DNA from: Pedobacter steynii
GTDB lineage: Bacteria; Bacteroidota; Bacteroidia; Sphingobacteriales; Sphingobacteriaceae
DNA length: 64,000 nt
Assembly (NCBI RefSeq): GCF_900103665.1
Contig: NZ_FNGY01000015.1
Coordinates: forward strand, 1-64,000
Reading direction: 5' to 3'
This document shows positions 7,784 to 16,139 of the stretch, piece by piece. Numbering within the stretch: the stretch's first letter is position 1; each line of letters begins with the position of its first letter. The notes beneath the pieces were generated by a model. That model did not search any database and was not told the origin of the DNA. It saw only the letters and a program-made list of their open reading frames with translations. The translations under genes were made by a program, and so were the position numbers.

Positions 7784-8962
7784 TTAAAGTGTCTTAAGTA
7801 TGATTCCAACTATAGCCGATGCTAGTATGAGATGCGGTTCTTTTATTTTTTTTAGATAGATCAAAGCGAGCATACTAAATATGCCGATTAAGGCAGTAGG
7901 AATATCTACAATTGCCCGCAGAGCGATAATAATTACAGCACCTACAAGCGCACCAATCACCACGGCTGTAATCCCATCTACAAATGCTTTGATACTGGCA
8001 TTCTTTGCAATCTTTTTGAAGGAAGGTGCCAGTGCTACTGTGAAAATATAACAAGGTAAAAAAGTAGCTAATGCAGCTACACAGGCTCCGGGAAAGCCAG
8101 CCACGAGATAGCCGATAAATCCAACTGTAATGACTACAGGCCCGGGGGTGATCATCGCTACAGCTACGGAATCTAAAAACTCATGTTCCGTAAGCCAGCC
8201 AAATTCCTGAACCACGCCGCCATGTAAAAAGGGAACGATAGCCAGGCCGCTGCCAAATACGAATGCACCCGCCTTTAGAAAGAACCAGCCGATTTCCTGA
8301 AGGGTCTTTCCATCATACTGCCAAAATCCAATGCCAAATAATAGGATAGATGGGGCAGAGGCAGGTCGTTTGATCCATTTTGGTGGCGACTTAACAACCA
8401 TGTAGATCAGGCCACAACCTGCAAAAAGCAAAATATCTTCTTTTTCAGTGATCACAGTGACCACAATTCCAACCAGATAAAAAATCCATAACAGCCACTT
8501 GGATCTGATGGCTGCAAAGTCAAGGCTACTCACTGATTTAATGGTCAGCTTATAAGCACTGATGGCAATGATCCCGATTACAGCAGCACTTACCCCATAA
8601 AACACGGCCTGCATCCCCGGTAATCCACTATATAACTTGTAGGCAATGCCTAAGAGGACTACCATAATAAAGGATGGCAGGACAAAGGCGAGCCCTGCTA
8701 AAGTAGCACCGATTAGCCTGTAATGTACGAAGCCAATGTAAATGCCCAGTTGTGCCGCCAATGGCCCCGGTGCCAGTTGTGCGAGGGCGAGGCCTTCTTT
8801 ATATTCTTCTTCAGTAATCCATTTCCTGTGCTCCACCAAATCACGATGCATGTAACCTACAAGGGCTACAGGTCCGCCGAACCCCCAGGTGCCTAATTTT
8901 AAAAAATAGGTACTAAGTTCAGTTCTTGAATAATCGGGCTTTATGATCCGTTCTTTTTCCAT
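7784..8962 (-). CDS. chrA: Chromate transporter ChrA
   Basis: This 392-residue membrane protein has the two-fold repeat of the CHR family. The first half carries LGTWGFGGPVALVGYM and ALAQLAPGPLAAQLG; the second half repeats them as KAGAFVFGSGLAIVPF and VAMITPGPVVITVGF. About ten hydrophobic segments are present. The family exports chromate from the cytoplasm. It is the last gene of a three-gene minus-strand operon, 11 bases after the small secreted protein and downstream of a regulator carrying a ChrB domain, which strongly supports a chromate role. Confidence 0.93.
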   Translation of the reverse strand: MEKERIIKPDYSRTELSTYFLKLGTWGFGGPVALVGYMHRDLVEHRKWITEEEYKEGLALAQLAPGPLAAQLGIYIGFVHYRLIGATLAGLAFVLPSFIMVVLLGIAYKLYSGLPGMQAVFYGVSAAVIGIIAISAYKLTIKSVSSLDFAAIRSKWLLWIFYLVGIVVTVITEKEDILLFAGCGLIYMVVKSPPKWIKRPASAPSILLFGIGFWQYDGKTLQEIGWFFLKAGAFVFGSGLAIVPFLHGGVVQEFGWLTEHEFLDSVAVAMITPGPVVITVGFIGYLVAGFPGACVAALATFLPCYIFTVALAPSFKKIAKNASIKAFVDGITAVVIGALVGAVIIIALRAIVDIPTALIGIFSMLALIYLKKIKEPHLILASAIVGIILKTL

Positions 8963-8973
8963 GTCTAACCTGT

Positions 8974-9501
8974 TTAAAATGAAATCCCAAACTGGAAACC
9001 AATGCCAAAAGAGAAGGGAAGATCATTCCCAAAACGGGCGGGTAAGGGAACAGCGATGAAGTAGCTGCTGCCTTTGTTTTTCTTCACTACCTTATTAAAA
9101 ACGGGAGTGAGGCCATACCTGCCTGATGTTTCAAATGCCGCGCGACCAGCAAAAGTAAAGCCGTTACCCATTGCAACAAGTACACCAGGATGGAACAATA
9201 CATTGTTTACGCTGCTACCGCTATTTGTAGCTTTCACAAAGGGAACGATTTCGGTACTGAAACCGATTTTTGCACTCTTCCAGATGTTAATGCCTATAGG
9301 CATTCCAACAACATAGCTGTCTTTAAAATTGGTGTGGCTTCCTCCTGAGCTAAAGGTAACAATGGGGTGGACAATGCCAACATATCCAGTTACTTTAGGA
9401 TATATTGGGGTAGCTGATTGCTGTGAATAACCAGTAATTGAAATCAGGAGGCTACCAACAAGGAGTATGGCAAAATAGGGTTTATCAGTTTGAGTTTGCA
9501 T
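8974..9501 (-). CDS. Small secreted barrel-like protein of the chromate operon
   Basis: The 175-residue protein has a signal peptide that ends at about residue 27 (GSLLISITGYSQQ). The rest is Gly-rich with alternating hydrophobic residues and ends in FGIGFQFGISF, a typical outer-membrane beta-barrel C-terminus with a terminal Phe. I do not recognise a family. Its place between the ChrB-type regulator and ChrA, with gaps of 43 and 11 bases, suggests an outer-membrane part in chromate tolerance; this is inference from context. Confidence 0.7.
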   Translation of the reverse strand: MQTQTDKPYFAILLVGSLLISITGYSQQSATPIYPKVTGYVGIVHPIVTFSSGGSHTNFKDSYVVGMPIGINIWKSAKIGFSTEIVPFVKATNSGSSVNNVLFHPGVLVAMGNGFTFAGRAAFETSGRYGLTPVFNKVVKKNKGSSYFIAVPLPARFGNDLPFSFGIGFQFGISF

Positions 9502-9544
9502 AGTACAATGCTACGCTGTATCTCAAGCTGAAAATAGAATAGAT

Positions 9545-10402
9545 TTAACTCTTAGAACGTATTTTACCTTTTGTAGTGCTTTTTTTGTATTCGGATGGTG
9601 TTTTACCTGTTTCCAGTTTAAAAATCCGGGTAAAATGGCTTTGGTCAGAAAACCCTGTCAAATAGGAAATCTCAGATAGCGCGTAGTTATTGGTTTCGAT
9701 AAATGCGATGGCCTTATCTATCCTGAGTTTACGGATATACTCCCCAAAGGATAGATTGTCAAAATATTTAGAGAACGCTCTGGAAACATAGGCCGGATTT
9801 ACATTCAATTCCTGAGAAATCCCTGTTAAACTCAGGGCAAGGTTGGTATCAATCTGATCTTGTATGATGGTTTTTAGCTCAGTTGCCCAGGCAGGGATTT
9901 TGCCAGTCTTTCCTTTTTTAAGGAACTTCTGATAAACATCAACCAGTAATTGTTCAACAGGACTTTCGGTATGCTTTACATCTTGAAGATGTTTTGCCCA
10001 TGTATATAGTGCATCATAGATGATTTTCCCAGCCTCCAACAATTCCTGGTCGTCTTTAATATTATGAGCCATGCCTGCAGCTATTGCCCATAAACCTGAA
10101 CATTGGCTGGATAAGTGATGCTGGTCGGTATCAGCGCCTCTCACTATCGGAGCCATTATCTGAAGCGCAGGATCAGTTAATTTGTACTTCTTAATCAAAG
10201 CGTCAAAAGTGCATTGATCTTTTTGATGCGTGAGTTCAACTCCGGGAACATCAAAAGGAATGGCATCCAATTCGGAGGCGATATCAATTACCTGGTCAAA
10301 TGGAACATAAAAGAAAACAGCATTTTTATCAATGAATCTTTTGATCAGCCAAGGGCAGGCGATGCGGTCTATTTTTGGTCTCTCACGTGTAATCCAATTC
10401 AT
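9545..10402 (-). CDS. ChrB-domain/AraC fusion regulator
   Basis: The 285-residue protein joins two domains. Residues 1-125 match the ChrB C-terminal type domain: WITRERPKIDRIACPWLI, FDVPGVELTH, CTFDAL and PIVRGADTD. Residues about 190-275 are an AraC-type double helix-turn-helix (ISQELNVNPAYVSRAF and ISYLTGFSDQSHFTRIF). ChrB proteins regulate chromate resistance, so the fusion probably senses chromate or its effects and activates the downstream genes. It leads the operon that ends in chrA. Classical ChrB regulators do not carry AraC domains, so this is an unusual architecture. Confidence 0.88.
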   Translation of the reverse strand: MNWITRERPKIDRIACPWLIKRFIDKNAVFFYVPFDQVIDIASELDAIPFDVPGVELTHQKDQCTFDALIKKYKLTDPALQIMAPIVRGADTDQHHLSSQCSGLWAIAAGMAHNIKDDQELLEAGKIIYDALYTWAKHLQDVKHTESPVEQLLVDVYQKFLKKGKTGKIPAWATELKTIIQDQIDTNLALSLTGISQELNVNPAYVSRAFSKYFDNLSFGEYIRKLRIDKAIAFIETNNYALSEISYLTGFSDQSHFTRIFKLETGKTPSEYKKSTTKGKIRSKS

Positions 10403-10558
10403 TTTTAGCTCAACTATACCTCAAACTTAGCATTATTTTTCTATCTCTATGCCGTACAATTTACCAGATAAACTTGGTGTGATTTTCCTTTTTTCCATCC
10501 AGGCCTGCTTGCTAAACATTAAATGTACGAATGACTATTTTACCAATTTAACAGATCA

Positions 10559-11668
10559 TTACAAAAGCAACATTCCAACCGCAATGACGGCCAAGACCAT
10601 TAATATAAAAAGAACGATCCTCATCGCGCTTATGGGCCGCTGCCCGATTACCTCACCGGTACTGGCATTAACCGTGAACTGATAGATTTTGTTGTTGTAA
10701 GAATAAGCACTGGCCCAGACTGGCAGCATGATATATTTTATGGCCTTATTGGGGTAATCCGTTTCGATATCGCCAACTTGCTGGTCATCTCCGCCAATAT
10801 CATTTCGTATTGCAGATCTGATTTGGTCCTTGGTCTGTTCAATGGCCATCAACAAACCTTCTTGAGGGTCAATCTGATAGGTTTCGGAGCGGAAGCCGCT
10901 CATGTAGCGTTCGTCAAACTTAACCAACCGATGGAAATTCCAGGGAGCAAGTTTGTTTAACGTTTTAGAGGGAAGAGACTTACTTGCAGGTACAATAAGA
11001 TCAGAAAAGCTACAAGTAATCCTACCGGATACCGATGACCATCGGGTATGCTGAACTTCCCTTGTCCTGCTTTCTGTTTTGCCTTCAACCGTAACAGTAT
11101 AGTTTTCAGTGGTGTAATAATAGTCGCCACGCTGTCCATTATAATCGGTAATGGTGTCCGTATCGTAGATCCAATGTGGCAAGTAAATTCCCTGAAGGCC
11201 GGAAGAACTGCTGTCTACATTTTTTGCCAAATCCGTTGGTGCCCACCAAAGCCCCTTGAGCCATTTTTGAAAGTAATCAATACCTTGCTGCCTGTTAATT
11301 TCGAATGGTAAAATGTAATGTGGCGGCAGATATTGCTGCCCATCCTGCGGACTCAAGATCAATGGTGCAGCGCAAAACGAGCATTTATCTGATGTGGTAA
11401 AAGAGCTTAATGTAGTCTGTGAACCGCAATTGCTGCAGTTGACCACTTTCAAATCATCACTCTTTTTGTTCTCCCTAAGATGGTTTATAAAATGGTCATA
11501 ATCAATAGATTTGATTGATGTATCTGTTTCATCAGTTCCTATAGTATTGCTGTCGCCGCAATGATCACATTTGAGGTTCCTTGTACCAGGTGTAAAGTAC
11601 AGCAATGCACCACAGCCATTACATTTCAGAGAAGGAGTGAGGGTGCCGGGACTAATCGTATTGTTCAT
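10559..11668 (-). CDS. Zinc-ribbon protein with C-terminal membrane anchor
   Basis: The 369-residue protein has two zinc ribbons: CNGCG/CDHCG at about residues 17-37 and CSNCG/CSFCA at about 78-98. A beta-rich domain of about 230 residues follows, and the last 20 residues (IVLFILMVLAVIAVGMLLL) form a tail anchor. Such proteins are often mis-named primosomal protein or helicase because of the ribbons; no helicase motif is present. It lies four bases downstream of the SPFH gene and is surely its operon partner, probably at a membrane scaffold. Confidence 0.8.
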   Translation of the reverse strand: MNNTISPGTLTPSLKCNGCGALLYFTPGTRNLKCDHCGDSNTIGTDETDTSIKSIDYDHFINHLRENKKSDDLKVVNCSNCGSQTTLSSFTTSDKCSFCAAPLILSPQDGQQYLPPHYILPFEINRQQGIDYFQKWLKGLWWAPTDLAKNVDSSSSGLQGIYLPHWIYDTDTITDYNGQRGDYYYTTENYTVTVEGKTESRTREVQHTRWSSVSGRITCSFSDLIVPASKSLPSKTLNKLAPWNFHRLVKFDERYMSGFRSETYQIDPQEGLLMAIEQTKDQIRSAIRNDIGGDDQQVGDIETDYPNKAIKYIMLPVWASAYSYNNKIYQFTVNASTGEVIGQRPISAMRIVLFILMVLAVIAVGMLLL

Positions 11669-11672
11669 GAAA

Positions 11673-12773
11673 TTAAGCTAGTGGTGGTGGTTCGTGGTCA
11701 AACAGTTCAGTCACCGATCCTGCCGGAGCCCATGTCTCCATTCCTTTTTTCCAAACCTGGGTTTCTCTGTTAATCACATTAGAAGCAATCAGCGTTTTAA
11801 TCGTATCAAGGCTGTGAGGGCCATCAGGTTTTCCGTCCTTTGCGAAATGATATTCCACCGTATTTAGCGATGGTGGTGTATCCGCACCTCTTGCATTGGG
11901 ATCAAACTGGTTTTGCTGAAAGATATTACCCACTTGTCCCATCATAGCTGCACCAACACCGATTCCCATACCTGCTGCGCCAAGGTTGCCACCAATGGTG
12001 TTTTCCGCTGATTTTTCGATCGCATTCGCTGCCTGAAACTGAGCATAAGCACCCAGATTCCCTATGATCCCCATTTGACTGCGTTTGTCGAGTGCCTGCT
12101 CTACTTCAGGTGGTAAGGATACATTTTCAACAAGCAATTTGCTGAGGCTAAGCCCGAGTTCGGCAAAATCAGGTTGTATGTTTTGGGTAATCAACAGACC
12201 CATTTCATTGTAATTGGCAGCAAGATCAAGTACCGGTATTTTAGACTCCGCTACTGCGTCCATTGCCCGGGAAACTACAGTATTACGCAGCTGGTCATTA
12301 ATCTCTTCTATACTAAAATTAGGATTCGTCGCGGAAATTTGGGTGAGAAATGCTTTGGCATCCAGCACTTTAAAGCTGAATGTACCAAAAGCACGCAAAC
12401 GAACAGGGCCGAATTCGGCGTCACGCAGCATCACAGGGTTTTTAGTACCCCATTTTTGATTTACAAAAAGACGCATGCTGACAAAATAAACATCTGCCTG
12501 AAAGGGGCTGTTGAAGCCATATTTCCAACTCTTCAGGGTAGTCAGAATCGGAATGTTCTGAGTACTGAGTTCGTACATACCAGGACTGAAGACATCCGCA
12601 ATCTGGCCTTCGTTCATGAAAATGGCAACCTGCGACTCACGCACAGTGAGTTTAGCGCCCATTTTTATGGCGTTGTCATTACGCGGGAATTTCCAAACTA
12701 AAGTATCCTGACTGTTGTCTACCCACTCAATAACATCTATAAACTCGTCTAATAATCTGCTAAATAGTCCCAT
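11673..12773 (-). CDS. SPFH-domain protein with C-terminal GYF_2-type domain
   Basis: This 366-residue protein resembles the YdjI/virion-core-like SPFH family. Residues about 20-225 form the SPFH band-7 part (LTVRESQVAIFMNEGQIAD, FSFKVLDAKAFL). A Gly/Ala-rich linker with GAAGMGIGVGAAMMG follows at about 255-290. The last 65 residues (YHFAKDGKPDGPHSLDTIK, RETQVWKKGMETWAPA) match the GYF_2/DUF4339 domain. It probably forms membrane-associated oligomers with the zinc-ribbon protein encoded four bases later. It is divergent from the cobalamin riboswitch operon. Confidence 0.85.
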   Translation of the reverse strand: MGLFSRLLDEFIDVIEWVDNSQDTLVWKFPRNDNAIKMGAKLTVRESQVAIFMNEGQIADVFSPGMYELSTQNIPILTTLKSWKYGFNSPFQADVYFVSMRLFVNQKWGTKNPVMLRDAEFGPVRLRAFGTFSFKVLDAKAFLTQISATNPNFSIEEINDQLRNTVVSRAMDAVAESKIPVLDLAANYNEMGLLITQNIQPDFAELGLSLSKLLVENVSLPPEVEQALDKRSQMGIIGNLGAYAQFQAANAIEKSAENTIGGNLGAAGMGIGVGAAMMGQVGNIFQQNQFDPNARGADTPPSLNTVEYHFAKDGKPDGPHSLDTIKTLIASNVINRETQVWKKGMETWAPAGSVTELFDHEPPPLA

Positions 12774-12953
12774 AGGGTGATAATTGTAAGTTTTTTTTGA
12801 TAAAATTAGTTTTATTCTTCAATCTATCAAGTATTAACTTAGAGGAACAGAAAGATTAATTGTTACAAAACACAGGGCTTTCTTACATTTAAAAAACCAT
12901 TAGTTCTTTTGATAATACCTGTGCTTATTACTATAACCTCTTCTTCATATCAA

Positions 12954-12961
12954 TAACTTTG
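12954..12961 (+). promoter_or_regulatory. -7 element of the cobalamin riboswitch operon
   Basis: TAACTTTG fits TAnnTTTG and ends about ten bases before the first paired strand of the riboswitch, which is where transcription should begin. Confidence 0.55.
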
Positions 12962-12971
12962 TGTACTATTG

Positions 12972-13160
12972 CGCCGTAATTGGTTTTTAGCATAAAATTT
13001 CACAATGCTAGAATTAATAGGGAATCAGGTGAAAATCCTGAACAGACCCGCTACTGTAAGTTCTATAACAACAATTGACATCTAGTTGCCACTGTTTTTA
13101 GTGAATAAAAATGGGAAGGCCGTCAAATTGGGAATAAGTCAGGAGACCTGCCAATACATA
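12972..13160 (+). promoter_or_regulatory. Cobalamin (B12) riboswitch
   Basis: The conserved cobalamin-aptamer blocks occur in order: GGGAATCAGGTGAAAATCC, AACAGACCCGCTACTGTAA, GCCACTG, GGGAAGGC, and the B12 box region AGTCAGGAGACCTGCC. The flanking TAATTGG (about 12977-12983) and CCAATA (about 13151-13156) close the outer stem. In Bacteroidota such elements repress B12 uptake and surface-capture genes when cobalamin is plentiful. The first coding gene follows about 360 bases later. Confidence 0.93.
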
Positions 13161-13518
13161 TAATTTTTTAAAGCCTTCGAGGATGAGGTTTTGAATCCAA
13201 ACCGGACCGGAGTTATTTTACTTCGCAGGCCCCCCGTGGTCATCTCCGAGTTGTTTTCGCATGTCATCCGCTAAGCTATTTGAATCAATATTGATGTATA
13301 TCTCAAACGCATTGCAAACGTTATTGACAACGTTTTTAACATTTATTGGCAATAATCTATATGGACAGCAGACCTTCTGCGATGCTATATTCCCGGATAT
13401 GGGAGCTGCTCCTGTACCTAAAGAACTCATTCCTGAGCAAAACCTCGCAACCTACTTGCCTTGTTCCCCAAATAACAGATAAAGATTTTATTAAAATTCA
13501 GACAACCCAAACCCAAAC
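13161..13518. other. Long leader between riboswitch and first gene
   Basis: This 358-base stretch probably contains the riboswitch expression platform. A plus-strand frame at 13261-13482 (73 codons, starting MSSAKLFESILM) and one opposite it are open, but neither has a recognisable product or a clear ribosome-binding site. I leave the stretch as untranslated leader. The distance is unusual for a translational riboswitch. It leaves room for a deleted gene. Confidence 0.4.
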
Positions 13519-15000
13519 ATGAAAAACTTGAAAGATATTATTTTTCTAAAACTATTGGTCATCGTTATTCTCTTTGCCTCTGCCTGCAAAAAGGAATTAC
13601 AGGTTAAGCCAAGCATTTCCGGGGTCGACACAGACGCAACAATCCTAAACATCGGCGATAAATTGACCTTAGCACCCAATATCACGAACACCAAAGGAAA
13701 CAACTATATCTGGTTGGTGAATGGCAAGGAAACCGCCTCTGGTCAACTCAATTACACCTTTCAGGCCACTGCGCCAGGAATTTTTGAGGTAACATTCAAA
13801 GCAACCAATAAAGGCGGTACCGACCAGCAATCTTTCAAATTAATTGTAGAAAAGCCGATTGTGATCTCACTAACTGATCAGCTGGATGTCTCCATGTGTA
13901 ACGTATTGGAGATTACACCGGCCATTACCGGTCCGGACCGTAAGGATTACGATTATGAATGGTCTATCGGAGAATCGGTTATCGGCAGGAAATTAAACCT
14001 GAGCTTTATTTCCCCTGAGGCGGGGACGTTTGAGCTTACACTTCGTGCCACAGCTGGAAAACAGACGGTAACGTCTACACGTAAGATAACCGTAAAGGCC
14101 GAACAGTATGTGAAAAACGCCTATACTGTACTCGAGTATGCTCCTGCACCGGGTAAAAACCACAACTGGTCTATTATCGGATCTGCGGACAATTGGAAAT
14201 ATGGAGACGAATATCCACTTGCTTACAATGATTTTCTGACTAAAGCAACCAGTATAAGAAAAGTAAATGCCAACGCTGCACTTTTTTTGGGTAGCTGGGG
14301 TGGATCTGCCACTTTTAAATTTGACCATACCGTTGCCAATGTTTCCGGTAAAACCGATCTGGAGTTGACCGCTTTTTACTCGAACCGTGACCTACCAGCA
14401 GTTTATGTGGCTTACGACCGTAATAAAAACGGTACTCCGGACGAAGACGAATGGTGTGAGCTGAAAAACGATGATTACGGACAGGAAGATATCCCGGAAT
14501 ACGAAATGATCTTTACCTATAATAAAACGGAAACGGACGCTAAAAGGATATACAGCTATTTTAATTGGAAAGATAACCAACCGAGCCTTGGAAAGGGGGA
14601 GATCGTGACCAACAAAACCTTTACCAGCTCCATGACCACTACTGGAGCGTTCTCTAGCAGGGGGTTCTTTCCAGGACTGGCCGTGACCGACATCGCGACA
14701 AAACAAACGGCCATGCTAGATGGTTGGAAAACTTCTTTCTCCCGCAAGGGAAAGCGCATTAGCAGGAACCTTACCGGTGCTGCTCCCTTTCTTCAGAAAT
14801 TGAATATTGACATCGATCTGGCGGTGAACAAAAAAGGAGAGACCATTCAATTGCCAGGAATCGATTTTGTAAAAGTGCAGAAGATAGTCTATCCTTTTCA
14901 ACAGGATCTGAGTACAGGTAACGTGATGACCGATTACAATATGGAAGAGGGGCGCATGTTACAGGTAGGATCTATATTGGATAAACACCTCAAAAATTAA
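13519..15000 (+). CDS. PKD-domain surface lipoprotein, B12 operon gene 1
   Basis: The 493-residue protein has a lipoprotein signal (LLVIVILFASACKKE). Two PKD-like beta-sandwiches follow (about 35-115 and 120-195, with FEVTFKATNKGG and FELTLRATAG). The C-terminal 290 residues form a domain shared with the third gene of the operon: TVLEYAPAPG, AALFLGSWGG, FKFDHTVANVSG, and the acidic Ca-binding-like loop YDRNKNGTPDEDEWCELK. Position after a cobalamin riboswitch implies a role in capturing cobalamin or a corrinoid carrier at the cell surface. Direct binding is inference. Confidence 0.85.
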   Translation: MKNLKDIIFLKLLVIVILFASACKKELQVKPSISGVDTDATILNIGDKLTLAPNITNTKGNNYIWLVNGKETASGQLNYTFQATAPGIFEVTFKATNKGGTDQQSFKLIVEKPIVISLTDQLDVSMCNVLEITPAITGPDRKDYDYEWSIGESVIGRKLNLSFISPEAGTFELTLRATAGKQTVTSTRKITVKAEQYVKNAYTVLEYAPAPGKNHNWSIIGSADNWKYGDEYPLAYNDFLTKATSIRKVNANAALFLGSWGGSATFKFDHTVANVSGKTDLELTAFYSNRDLPAVYVAYDRNKNGTPDEDEWCELKNDDYGQEDIPEYEMIFTYNKTETDAKRIYSYFNWKDNQPSLGKGEIVTNKTFTSSMTTTGAFSSRGFFPGLAVTDIATKQTAMLDGWKTSFSRKGKRISRNLTGAAPFLQKLNIDIDLAVNKKGETIQLPGIDFVKVQKIVYPFQQDLSTGNVMTDYNMEEGRMLQVGSILDKHLKN

Positions 15001-15019
15001 AAAAAAGCCGGGCAAAACC

Positions 15020-15145
15020 GATTCATAACCTAAAAAACAAACACAATCCAATGAAACCATCATGATCTTACAAATCGCATAACGAAATGAATACTAAGAT
15101 CATGATCGCTTCATAACCTTAAAAAAACAAATCACAATCTGATGA
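15020..15145 (+). repeat. Duplicated gene-start region with inverted repeat
   Basis: TTCATAACCTAAAAAACAAA...CAATCCAATGAAA at about 15022-15055 recurs with few changes at about 15110-15147, where the second copy contains the real start of the next gene. The first copy starts a four-codon frame (MKPS). Between them ATCATGATCTTA (15059-15070) and TAAGATCATGAT (15095-15106) form a perfect 12-base inverted repeat with a 24-base loop. Confidence 0.6.
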
Positions 15146-16068
15146 AAAAATCCCTTATTAACAAAACATTACTAATAGCAACCATTTCCCTTGGTGTACT
15201 GGCTTCATGTACGAAACAGAATGACCTGATACCAGAGATCCCTTCGCAGAAAAAAAGCCTGGCAGGACCACAAAAGAGCCTGTTGTCAAGCTATACCATC
15301 ACTTTTGAAGGTATCGGAAGTAGCTACATGGCTAACAATACATCCTATGGAGATAATGCCTATTCTTCCTGGGCTGGTACCCAAATCGCACCCTACGTAC
15401 ATTCGCCAAGCAATTTGAAGTTTGCGATCAAAGGTGCCGGCGGAGGATCCCCGGTTGATTATTGGAACGGAGGTTTTGTGGTTTCCGACTGGAACAACAA
15501 ATCAAATGCTCCAGGAAAAACAGGTGATTGGTGGTATTCTTACCTTAATCAGTGTAGTGTTTATTCCGGTACGGATGGTGCCAAAAATGGTGGCTATGCT
15601 GGCAGCAGCAATTTTGCGGTCATGTTTGGTTACGTAGATTCTTACAATTCTTCTTACGCTACACGTCCTAAGCTTGATTTTACATCCGGCAGCGGAGTGG
15701 TAGAGGGAATGTACGTATGTCTTTCCTCTTATACCTATGGAGTAATCCAGAATGGCAATACATTCGGTTCCGGAGTGGCAACACCACTAAAAGACATCGC
15801 CGGAGGAACGGGATATTTGAAATTACTGGCGTATGGATTTGATAGCAACGGAGCCACAAATAATGGTGACCCTGTTGAAATTGACCTTGCAAGATACAAT
15901 AACCACTTGCCTGTTGCAGGCCCTTTAACCTCCTGGACTTACTTTGACCTTTCAGACCTGGGTAACGTTACACGTATTGAGTTCAATATTGAAGGTAACG
16001 ATTCAGGCAGTTACGGACTAAATTCACCAGCCTATGTGTGCATAGACAACGTCAAGGTGACCTTGTAA
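15142..16068 (+). CDS. DUF4465-type surface lipoprotein, B12 operon gene 2
   Basis: The 308-residue protein has a lipoprotein signal (LLIATISLGVLASCTKQ). The mature part is a DUF4465-type beta-sandwich: ITFEGIGSSYMANNTSYG, GGFVVSDWNNKSN, SNFAVMFGYVDSY, YLKLLAYGFDSNG and FDLSDLGNVTRIEFNI. Proteins of this family often lie in cobalamin-riboswitch operons of Bacteroidota, so a corrinoid-binding surface role is likely. It lies between two related PKD/EF-loop proteins. An upstream duplicated start region with a hairpin may tune its translation. Confidence 0.85.
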   Translation: MKKSLINKTLLIATISLGVLASCTKQNDLIPEIPSQKKSLAGPQKSLLSSYTITFEGIGSSYMANNTSYGDNAYSSWAGTQIAPYVHSPSNLKFAIKGAGGGSPVDYWNGGFVVSDWNNKSNAPGKTGDWWYSYLNQCSVYSGTDGAKNGGYAGSSNFAVMFGYVDSYNSSYATRPKLDFTSGSGVVEGMYVCLSSYTYGVIQNGNTFGSGVATPLKDIAGGTGYLKLLAYGFDSNGATNNGDPVEIDLARYNNHLPVAGPLTSWTYFDLSDLGNVTRIEFNIEGNDSGSYGLNSPAYVCIDNVKVTL

Positions 16069-16139
16069 TCCTATAAATACGCCCGGCTTTTTAATAATAC
16101 TGCTATCAGCTCACGATAGCGCAAATCATAATTGACAAA

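Noticed and set aside
10559..11668. Primosomal protein N' or helicase
   Set aside because: Only the zinc ribbons are shared; there are no Walker motifs and the protein ends in a membrane anchor.
12174..12701. Plus-strand frame of 175 codons
   Set aside because: It lies wholly within the SPFH gene on the other strand, which has clear domain matches.
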